A stretch of DNA of 6,957 nt, from contig CALMWO010000264.1 in NCBI GenBank assembly GCA_937873805.1, positions 1 through 6,957 of the forward strand. The letters are read 5' to 3'. Under the pieces are notes generated by a model, which saw only the letters and a program-made list of their open reading frames with translations, was not told where the DNA came from and searched no databases. The number at the start of each line of letters is the position of its first letter. Positions within the stretch are counted from its first letter, which is position 1. The DNA comes from an uncultured Hyphomonadaceae bacterium. GTDB lineage: Bacteria; Pseudomonadota; Alphaproteobacteria; Caulobacterales; Hyphomonadaceae. Of this stretch, positions 1 to 4,848 are shown piece by piece. Made by a program: the position numbers and the translations under genes.

Positions 1-737
1 TGCCCGCGATCGTCCGCGACATAGACCGGAACGCGAAGGCGCGCTGCATCGTGCTCTCCTCGTCGGGCAAGCATTTCACCGCCGGAATGGACCTCGCCGT
101 CTTTACGCGCCCGGATGGCATCGTCGGGGCGGTCAACGATCCGCACCTACGCGCGGAAAAATTCCGGGCTGATCTCCGCCCGCTCCAGGACGCCTTCACC
201 TGCTTCGAACAGGCGCGCATGCCGGTCATCGCCTGCGTGCAGGGCGGCTGCATCGGCGCCGGCGTCGACATGATCTCGGCCTGCGACTTCCGCTTCGCAA
301 CGAAAGACGCTTTCTTCTGCATCCAGGAGATCAATATCGGCATGACTGCCGATGTGGGCACATTCCCGCGCCTTACGAAATTGATGCCAGACGGCTGGGT
401 CCGCCAGATCGCCTACACAGGCGAACGCCTGCCCGCGCAAAAGGCGAAGGAACTGGGTCTTGTGAACGAGGTCTTCGACACGCAAGCGGCCATGCTCGAT
501 CACGCCACGAGCATAGCGAAAGAGATCGCGACCAAGAGCCCGCTCGCCGTCACAGGCTCCAAAGCCATGATCAACTACGCACGCGATCACACCACGGCGG
601 ACGCTCTCGATTATATCGGCGTCTGGAACGCAGCCATGCTCTCGGGACCGCACATGCGTGAAGCCTTCACTGCGAAAGCCGAAAAGCGCGACGGCGATTT
701 CCCGGATTTGCTGCCGCTGAAAGACAAGCCGCTTTAA
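1..737 (+). CDS. Dienoyl-CoA isomerase-like crotonase family protein (5' end cut off by the window)
   Basis: Crotonase-fold enzyme, most like delta3,5-delta2,4-dienoyl-CoA isomerase (ECH1 type). That enzyme shifts conjugated double bonds so that unsaturated fatty acids with odd-numbered double bonds can enter beta-oxidation. The open frame runs in from the window edge (first full codon at 3), so the start is upstream; the GTG at 51 lies inside the protein. Visible motifs are the oxyanion-hole segment GKHFTAGMDL (66-95) and CIGAGVD (249-269). Three acidic residues match the rat ECH1 active site (Asp176, Glu196, Asp204) with identical spacing of 20 and 8 residues: Asp at 267-269 (GVD), Glu at 327-329 (IQEINIG) and Asp at 351-353 (TADVG). 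A plain enoyl-CoA hydratase would have Glu, not Asp, in that third region. The downstream segment resembling ARKM...GLVSRVF is also ECH1-like. It ends 10 bases from the convergent small gene. Family is near certain; substrate is inferred. Confidence 0.9.
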   Translation, partial: PAIVRDIDRNAKARCIVLSSSGKHFTAGMDLAVFTRPDGIVGAVNDPHLRAEKFRADLRPLQDAFTCFEQARMPVIACVQGGCIGAGVDMISACDFRFATKDAFFCIQEINIGMTADVGTFPRLTKLMPDGWVRQIAYTGERLPAQKAKELGLVNEVFDTQAAMLDHATSIAKEIATKSPLAVTGSKAMINYARDHTTADALDYIGVWNAAMLSGPHMREAFTAKAEKRDGDFPDLLPLKDKPL

Positions 738-747
738 ACGCGCGCGC

Positions 748-1053
748 TCATCGCACCAGACTGAACAACCCTTGCGCCGAGAACACCAGTGAAGCGCCCA
801 TGCGCGCTTCCACTGAAGCAAACACGATCGACTTCGCCCGCTTGTCGATCTTCGTCGCAAGCTCGACCATGCCGACGCCCATCGCATGCGACGCGACATC
901 CAGTGAAAGTGACGTCAGGCGGAACTCCATCCCCGCTGCTTCACTCAGCGCGGCGATTGCCGCGTTGGAGCATTGCTCCGTTTCCGGGGAGCCAGGGCCA
1001 CCAAGCTCCACTGCCGGAATCTGCTTCAAGGTCGCAAGTGTCTGATCGCTCAT
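748..1053 (-). CDS. Small hypothetical protein, 101 aa
   Basis: I do not recognise this protein. It starts at ATG 1053 and stops at TGA 748. The codons look genuine, with G/C-rich third positions and no rare runs. It lacks a signal peptide and any long hydrophobic segment. The N-terminal 30 residues look flexible and contain the only Cys (residue 28). The remainder is predicted to be mostly helix, with an amphipathic stretch around residues 50-85 (SLDVASHAMGVGMVELATKI). There is no clear Shine-Dalgarno sequence upstream. It lies tail-to-tail with the dienoyl-CoA isomerase gene and head-to-head with the secreted AMIN-like gene, so it is probably transcribed alone from the 1054-1137 region. Overlapping plus-strand frames (789-1088, 800-1045) look worse by composition. 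It could be a lineage-specific soluble helical protein; nothing supports a function. Confidence 0.6.
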   Translation of the reverse strand: MSDQTLATLKQIPAVELGGPGSPETEQCSNAAIAALSEAAGMEFRLTSLSLDVASHAMGVGMVELATKIDKRAKSIVFASVEARMGASLVFSAQGLFSLVR

Positions 1054-1084
1054 GGCTCAAGCGTACCCCGGAACGAGGCCCGCG

Positions 1085-1110
1085 TTAAGCAATGCTAACC
1101 AGCAATTAAC
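1085..1110 (+). promoter_or_regulatory. CtrA-like binding site in a divergent promoter region
   Basis: The divergent intergenic region carries TTAA at 1085-1088, CTAA at 1095-1098 and TTAAC at 1106-1110. CTAA-N7-TTAAC (1095-1110) differs by one base from the CtrA consensus TTAA-N7-TTAAC of Caulobacter and relatives. The first TTAA is one base short of the same spacing. The site lies about 28 bases before the likely start of the secreted AMIN-like gene, so it could repress or activate that gene or the opposite 101-aa gene. The match is by eye only. Confidence 0.35.
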
Positions 1111-1128
1111 GCCTCAGGCGTACCGGCT

Positions 1129-1133
1129 GGAGG
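1129..1133 (+). promoter_or_regulatory. Shine-Dalgarno sequence that decides the start of the AMIN-like gene
   Basis: GGAGG sits 1 base before ATG 1135, 4 bases before ATG 1138 and 10 bases before ATG 1144, all in frame. ATG 1135 is too close to be used. 1138 fits best and 1144 is the alternative. The thiolase gene in this window has the same GGAGG core 5 bases before its ATG, which supports a short spacing here. Confidence 0.6.
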
Positions 1134-1137
1134 CATG

Positions 1138-2139
1138 ATGCGGATGCGATTCCCCTCTGCTTGGGTATCCGGCGCTTGCCTCACAAGCGCGTTGCTGGTC
1201 ACGCCAGTTTTGGGCGGGCCTGTCGCGCGCGCGCAGTCCGCCCCCGCGCCAACCACTCCGGCCGCACCCCAGCCGCTCGCCCCCTCCGCGCGCATCAACG
1301 ATATCCAGGTCGGGCGCGACGGCGAAACCATCTCGATCCTGATCAAGCTGTCACAACAACCCGCCGCGGCCGCCGCAAAGGCCTCTGGCGAGGCGCTTAC
1401 GGTCGAGATCGATGGCGTAACATTGGTCCCGCTCACCCTTGCGCCACCCGCTGGCTCGCTGGTGACGAAGGTAGAGGCGACTTCTGGCAAGCTGACCCTT
1501 TCAGGCGCCGCATTCGCCAACGCAACGACCGTGATCTACCGCAACGCCGTTCTGGTCGAAGCGAAACTGGCGGAACCCAGCCTGCATGCCGGCGCCTCGC
1601 TGATGGCAGCAGCGGCGCCCGCCAAACCAACGCCCGCAATAGCCCCCATTCCGATCGCACCAGCCGCCGCGCCACAAAAGCCGGCTCAGCCTGCCGACGC
1701 CCTCCAGTCGCACCCCGCGCCCGCAACTCCCTCACCCGCGCCACAACCGCAAAAGGCCACGTCGACCGCAGCCATCGCAGGCATCGACGCCACGCGCTGC
1801 ACCACGTCTGCCGCCGAGCTTGCAAAGGATGCATGGGCGCTCTCCGCCATGGGCGATCACGCGCTCTGCCTGCTTGACGCTGGCAAGCTCGATGAAGCGA
1901 AAAGCCGCATCGATCAACTGGCGGCTATCACGCCACAAGACTGGCGCGTCGCTTTGGGCCGCGCCGTGCTCGAAGAGAAATCAGGCGATCCGATCAAGGC
2001 TCAGACGGCATTCGTGTCCGCGTCACTCGCAGCACCGAATGATGCAGTTCGCGCCGCCATCGCAGGGCGAATTTCGACAGCGCCGAAGCAAGCAGACGAT
2101 ATCCAGCTCCCCCTGCCTTCGGCCGACGCCCGACACTGA
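1138..2139 (+). CDS. Secreted AMIN-like domain protein with C-terminal TPR-like repeats
   Basis: Predicted periplasmic or envelope-associated protein of 333 aa (334 if counted from ATG 1135; numbers here use 1135). Residues 1-33 form a Sec signal peptide: Arg at 3 and 5, a hydrophobic core, and an ARA cleavage motif before QSAP. A Pro/Ala-rich spacer follows (34-51). Residues 53-148 read as a beta-rich domain that begins INDIQVGRDGETISILIKLS, resembling AMIN domains that bind peptidoglycan or anchor envelope machines. A second Pro/Ala linker covers about 157-210. The C-terminal part (about 220-315) has two helix pairs in TPR style, around KDAWALSAMGDHALCLLDAG and the next repeat beginning near Trp270. 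Cys222 and Cys245 could form a disulfide in the periplasm. The domain calls rest on pattern recognition; no enzyme motif is visible, so it is probably a binding or scaffold protein. A hairpin lies 13 bases downstream. Confidence 0.8.
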   Translation: MRMRFPSAWVSGACLTSALLVTPVLGGPVARAQSAPAPTTPAAPQPLAPSARINDIQVGRDGETISILIKLSQQPAAAAAKASGEALTVEIDGVTLVPLTLAPPAGSLVTKVEATSGKLTLSGAAFANATTVIYRNAVLVEAKLAEPSLHAGASLMAAAAPAKPTPAIAPIPIAPAAAPQKPAQPADALQSHPAPATPSPAPQPQKATSTAAIAGIDATRCTTSAAELAKDAWALSAMGDHALCLLDAGKLDEAKSRIDQLAAITPQDWRVALGRAVLEEKSGDPIKAQTAFVSASLAAPNDAVRAAIAGRISTAPKQADDIQLPLPSADARH

Positions 2140-2152
2140 CCCCAAAACGCAA

Positions 2153-2183
2153 CTCGCCCGCGCGACAATGCCGGGCGGGCGAG
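2153..2183 (+). terminator. Hairpin downstream of the AMIN-like gene, possible terminator
   Basis: A perfect 9-bp stem, CTCGCCCGC (2153-2161) with GCGGGCGAG (2175-2183), encloses a 13-base loop, 13 bases after the stop codon. No real T-run follows, so it is either a weak intrinsic terminator or a 3'-end stabiliser. Confidence 0.45.
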
Positions 2184-2200
2184 CAGGTATTCTCGAAATC

Positions 2201-2284
2201 AGGCGTCTTCCCGGCGCGCAGTCTCGGGGGGTCGGGGGGGACGGATAAGACCGCCTCACCGGGAAGACCGTGGTATATACGCCT
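2201..2284. repeat. Long inverted repeat enclosing a G-rich tract
   Basis: A perfect 10-bp inverted repeat, GTCTTCCCGG (2205-2214) and CCGGGAAGAC (2259-2268), brackets 44 bases. AGGC (2201-2204) can pair with GCCT (2281-2284) to extend it, leaving a 12-base bulge on the 3' side. Inside lie six Gs, TC, then seven Gs (2226-2240). It lies in untranslated sequence between convergent genes. It may be a structured 3' UTR, a small RNA or part of a palindromic mobile repeat; the sequence alone does not decide. Confidence 0.5.
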
Positions 2285-2327
2285 GCAGGCGAATACCGGT
2301 TCCCGACTTTTCTCGAAAAAGTGGAGC
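2280..2327. repeat. REP/RIME-like palindromic intergenic element
   Basis: Three palindromic units stand in series: the perfect 12-mer CGCCTGCAGGCG (2280-2291), ACCGGT (2295-2300) followed by TCCCG, and a hairpin ACTTTT (2306-2311), loop CTCGA, AAAAGT (2317-2322). The order ACCGGTTCCC then ACTTTT with a Cs/Gs flank resembles repeats scattered between genes in many Rhizobiales and related alphaproteobacteria; I recall this from memory and cannot confirm copies here. The copy is single within the window. Confidence 0.5.
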
Positions 2328-2369
2328 CAAGGTGCGAAAGTGCGAAAAGCACTGAGCACCACGCAGTTT

Positions 2370-2404
2370 CCAGAAAACAAAACGGGCGACCCGAAGGCCG
2401 CCCG
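2370..2404 (-). terminator. Rho-independent terminator of the DUF2267/DUF2780-like gene
   Basis: Read on the minus strand, CGGGCG and CGCCCG arms (2399-2404 and 2383-2388) pair, then after one A/C mismatch two more G/C pairs close a TTCG tetraloop. The stem is followed by TTTTGTTTTC (2382 downward). This is a classic intrinsic terminator 27 bases beyond the stop at 2431. It ends the minus-strand unit formed by the 2431-2853 gene and perhaps the dipeptidase gene. Confidence 0.85.
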
Positions 2405-2430
2405 CCATGTTTCAGAACTCTACGGTGTCT

Positions 2431-2853
2431 CTAGGCTACGCTACTAACTGCACTGGCTGGAGCGTTCACGGCGCCGAACATGTCGCCGAGATGGCCGACA
2501 CCCGTCACACCGAACGCGGATTCTGCGTACTTGCCGATCGCAGGAAACAGCTTGCCGATTTCCTTGTTTCCCAGACCCGCCTTGTGGAGATCACGAATAA
2601 CCTGTTCCGCCACGGCCATGCGGCCGCCGGGCGTGCGCTCAATCAGTCGCGCGATCACGCCGGTGGACGCGCCAACGGTCGCGCCCATGTTCGCAGCCAG
2701 CACACGCGCACCTGGAACCCGCTCGAAAATCTCGTCAGCAATCGGTGCGCCCTGCCGATCAGCAGCGTTCAACACGATGCCAATAGCAGCCTCGGTCCGG
2801 TCGACCGGCATGCCAATGGACTTGGCAACATGTTTTACGAAGGCGTTGAGCAT
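2431..2853 (-). CDS. Small helical protein, DUF2267/DUF2780-like (tentative)
   Basis: A 140-aa protein without a signal peptide or clear membrane helix, starting at ATG 2853 with only a weak ribosome site. Its pattern of short helices, Gly turns and alternating hydrophobics (FVKHVAKSIGMPVDRTEAAI at 5-24; DEIFERVPGARVLAANMG at 40-57; DLHKAGLGNKEIGKLFPAIG at 88-107) resembles the small helical families DUF2267 and DUF2780, in particular the 'GL-x-x-x-x-IGKLFPAI' element near the C terminus. No catalytic residue stands out, and the last 15 residues are Ala/Ser/Val-rich and probably disordered. The gene lies 67 bases downstream of the dipeptidase gene on the same strand, so the two may be co-transcribed, although an inverted repeat separates them. 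It is followed by a strong terminator. The function of these families is unknown to me, and I assign none. Confidence 0.75.
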   Translation of the reverse strand: MLNAFVKHVAKSIGMPVDRTEAAIGIVLNAADRQGAPIADEIFERVPGARVLAANMGATVGASTGVIARLIERTPGGRMAVAEQVIRDLHKAGLGNKEIGKLFPAIGKYAESAFGVTGVGHLGDMFGAVNAPASAVSSVA

Positions 2854-2887
2854 TCTGGCCCCGAAGCAACTGTGGGAGCACTCTCGC

Positions 2888-2914
2888 CGCTTAAGGTTGC
2901 CGGGGTCTTAAGCG
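2888..2914. repeat. CGCTTAAG inverted repeat between the dipeptidase gene and the DUF-like gene
   Basis: CGCTTAAG (2888-2895) and CTTAAGCG (2907-2914) form a perfect 8-bp inverted repeat around 11 bases. It begins 6 bases after the dipeptidase stop codon and lies 35 bases before the start codon of the downstream gene. It may be a hairpin that tunes read-through or a binding site for a dimeric regulator. It lacks a T-run, so it is not a standard terminator. Confidence 0.5.
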
Positions 2915-2920
2915 CCTGGG

Positions 2921-3709
2921 TCAGGCATCGGGTTGGCCGGTGGGATTGCAGCCGCCATAATGGGCTGCGGAGTGCCCGCCCAGCTTGGCCCACATCTGGT
3001 CACCCCACGAATAATGCCACCATTCCGTTGGATTGTTGGCAAAACCGGCTTCAGTCATCGCCCAATACAGCAGCCGCCGGTTTGCACGGGCTTCTTCGTC
3101 CGACATGGAGACAACTTCCTTGCGCTCGAACCCGTCCGTCCAGGCTTCGTCCGTCAGGTCATCAAATATGCCGCCCATAAACAATGGCTGGCGCGTGTCA
3201 CTGAACATCAGCGTCAGATCGAGCGCGGCGCCCGTCGAATGCGGTGATGGCGAGGTCGCCCCGGCCGTCGGCGCGGCCCAGTATTTCTCCACCTCGTCGA
3301 CCAGCACCTGCCCCGCCAGCTGCGGTTGCCGCTTCACCAGCCATTCGGGAAACCAGACATCGTGGAAGTACCGCTGGATCGCCTGCGGCCGCCACGCGTC
3401 AAACAGATACAACTCAATCCCGATCGTCTTCAGCCGCGCGTTCACGTCGCCCAGCTTCGCCGCCACGGTCTTGCGCAGATACAGCTCCGCCACCGACCCC
3501 GGGACGCTCACATAGTAAGGCGGATTGCGCGGCGTGTTGTAATGATTGTCGCCGGCGATCCCGAGACCGCGCACCTCGACGCAGGGCTCGTTCGCCAACG
3601 CATTCTCGAAGTCGATACGCACCACCTCGCGATAGCCAGCCTTCCGCGCCAGCACCTCGGCGGATTCGGGAACAGGTTTCAGCTTCAGGGCGGCAAGGTC
3701 TCGACTCAT
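2921..3709 (-). CDS. D-alanyl-D-alanine dipeptidase, VanX-like (peptidase family M15D)
   Basis: Zinc dipeptidase expected to hydrolyse D-Ala-D-Ala in the cytoplasm, either for peptidoglycan recycling or for use of D-Ala as nutrient. The VanX/DdpX signature is complete. DAWRP has Arg107, matching VanX Arg71. SPHSTGAALD carries His157 and Asp164, the zinc ligands, with the same 7-residue spacing as VanX His116 and Asp123. EWWHY carries Glu229 (catalytic base, VanX Glu181) and His232 (zinc ligand, VanX His184), again with matching spacing. The 262-aa length is a little more than VanX (202 aa) because of extra N-terminal and loop sequence. No signal peptide is seen. It starts at ATG 3709 and is divergent from the BrkB gene. 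No vanH, vanA or van regulator genes adjoin it, so glycopeptide resistance is unlikely to be its role here. Family near certain; physiological role inferred. Confidence 0.93.
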   Translation of the reverse strand: MSRDLAALKLKPVPESAEVLARKAGYREVVRIDFENALANEPCVEVRGLGIAGDNHYNTPRNPPYYVSVPGSVAELYLRKTVAAKLGDVNARLKTIGIELYLFDAWRPQAIQRYFHDVWFPEWLVKRQPQLAGQVLVDEVEKYWAAPTAGATSPSPHSTGAALDLTLMFSDTRQPLFMGGIFDDLTDEAWTDGFERKEVVSMSDEEARANRRLLYWAMTEAGFANNPTEWWHYSWGDQMWAKLGGHSAAHYGGCNPTGQPDA

Positions 3710-3732
3710 CCATCCAACTTACGCTGCGTCGC

Positions 3733-3748
3733 CATTGCCGCAATGCGG
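3733..3748. promoter_or_regulatory. Overlapping palindromes between divergent genes, possible operator
   Basis: CATTGC-C-GCAATG (3733-3745) and CCGCA-A-TGCGG (3738-3748) are two perfect overlapping inverted repeats. They lie in the 79-base region between the dipeptidase start (3709) and the BrkB start (3789), where both promoters should be. They suggest, but do not prove, a regulator site shared by the two genes. Confidence 0.3.
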
Positions 3749-3788
3749 CCAACGGAACCCATCTCCCCAGCCCTGCGTTGCGGGTCTG

Positions 3789-4808
3789 ATGAAGAGCCGA
3801 CACGATGTGGCAACCCCGACCGCAATCCGCTGGAAGGATTGGCGCGCCATTCTCATTCGCGTGGCCGGGCGCATCGGGGCTGACAATGTCGGCCTCCTGT
3901 CCGCGGGCATAGCGTTCTACGCCTTCCTTTCGGTATTCCCCGCCATCGCTGCCGCGCTCATGGTGTGGGGCCTGTTCACAGACATGGCGTCGCTTGGGCA
4001 ACAGTTGCAAAGCATCAGCGACTTCGCGCCAGACGCCTTCGATCTTGTCGCTGCGCAGATGGTCGTGATCGCCAACCAGGACGATGGCGGCCTGACCTTC
4101 GGCCTCATCATCTCCGCGCTGCTGGCCCTGTGGGGCGCAAACGGCGCGACCTCCGCGCTCGTGCAGGCGATGAACATGGCCTATCACGAGAAGGAGAAGC
4201 GCAATTTCTTTCACGTCACGCTGCTGACGCTGGGCTTCACCTTCTGCGGCATTATCTTTGCCGCGATCTCGCTTGCCGCAATCGCTGCTGTGCCCCCGAT
4301 CCTGAAAGCGCTCTATCTCGGCGCATTCGTCGACGCCGTCGTCGGCACCACGCGCTGGCTGTTGATGATCGCTCTATTCAGCGCGGCATGCGCCATGATC
4401 TACCGCATAGCGCCGTCGCGAGCCAGCGCCCGTTGGTGGTGGATTATTCCTGGCGCACTCGCCGCCGGCGTTGTGTGGCTCGTCGCCTCAATCGCCTTCT
4501 CGGCCTACCTTGAGAACTTCAACGCCTACAATGCGACGTTCGGATCGCTCGGCGCCGTCGCTGCTCTGCTGACGTGGTTCTGGCTCTCCGCGTATGCCAT
4601 CTGCCTGGGTGCGGAACTCAACTCGCAACTCGAACTCTTCACGACGCAGGACACGACCATCGACGCGCCGGCGAAGCCGGGACAGCGCGGCGCATATGTG
4701 GCCGACCACATCGAAAAGCCCGAGCACGCGAGTGGGCCCACGCCCCAGGCCGAGGATGTTACAAAGCCTCAAGAGTTGGAACGAATGACGCCTTCGCGTC
4801 TTCCCTAG
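3789..4808 (+). CDS. YihY/BrkB family inner-membrane protein
   Basis: Integral membrane protein of 339 aa. The in-frame TTG at 3735 would give 18 more residues (MPQCGQRNPSPQPCVAGL), but these do not fit the family and no ribosome site precedes them, so ATG 3789 is preferred, although its own Shine-Dalgarno sequence is weak. About six hydrophobic helices are visible: near 37-62, 103-122, 143-168, 189-206, 216-240 and 250-273. Family hallmarks are LSAGIAFYAFLSVFPAIAA near the start, GANGATSALVQAMNMAY (117-132), an amphipathic ASARWWWIIPGALAAGVVW segment, YNATFGSLGAVAALL and the ending CLGAELNSQLE. A polar cytoplasmic tail of about 60 residues follows. Members are often called ribonuclease BN, but that name came from a misannotation; transport or envelope roles are inferred, and the true function is not settled. 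The next gene starts 40 bases downstream, so co-transcription is possible. Confidence 0.92.
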   Translation: MKSRHDVATPTAIRWKDWRAILIRVAGRIGADNVGLLSAGIAFYAFLSVFPAIAAALMVWGLFTDMASLGQQLQSISDFAPDAFDLVAAQMVVIANQDDGGLTFGLIISALLALWGANGATSALVQAMNMAYHEKEKRNFFHVTLLTLGFTFCGIIFAAISLAAIAAVPPILKALYLGAFVDAVVGTTRWLLMIALFSAACAMIYRIAPSRASARWWWIIPGALAAGVVWLVASIAFSAYLENFNAYNATFGSLGAVAALLTWFWLSAYAICLGAELNSQLELFTTQDTTIDAPAKPGQRGAYVADHIEKPEHASGPTPQAEDVTKPQELERMTPSRLP

Positions 4809-4848
4809 GAGCCACGCCTACACGCCACAACCTAGCAGGACAATTTCC

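Larger units (their letters stand above)
2140..2430. other. Structured intergenic region between convergent genes
   Basis: No credible gene lies in these roughly 290 bases. In order they hold the hairpin after the AMIN-like gene (2153-2183), the inverted repeat around the G-rich tract (2201-2284), the palindromic element (2280-2327), a small hairpin AGTGC-GAAAA-GCACT (2339-2353) and the minus-strand terminator (2370-2404). The 9-mer TTCTCGAAA occurs twice, at 2190-2198 and 2310-2318. The density of inverted repeats is far above the rest of the window. Confidence 0.7.

Noticed and set aside
147..899. 250-codon minus-strand open frame across the isomerase gene
   Set aside because: It is antisense to a gene with complete catalytic motifs, is Arg/Cys/Gly-rich as expected of shadow frames in GC-rich DNA, and also overlaps the 101-aa gene in another frame.
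2407..3180. 257-codon plus-strand open frame across the DUF-like and dipeptidase genes
   Set aside because: It runs antisense to the dipeptidase coding region with its zinc motifs and through the intergenic repeat; its translation is low-quality and Arg/His/Ser-rich.
2921..3709. Vancomycin resistance cassette
   Set aside because: Only the VanX-like dipeptidase is present; neighbours are a DUF-like gene and a BrkB gene.
3735..3788. N-terminal extension of the BrkB protein from a TTG codon
   Set aside because: The extra 18 residues lack family likeness, no Shine-Dalgarno sequence precedes the TTG, and the palindromes at 3733-3748 look regulatory; ATG 3789 is the better start.
3414..4214. 266-codon minus-strand open frame spanning the dipeptidase start and the BrkB gene
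   Set aside because: It crosses two genes with solid family evidence and reads as a GC-driven shadow.
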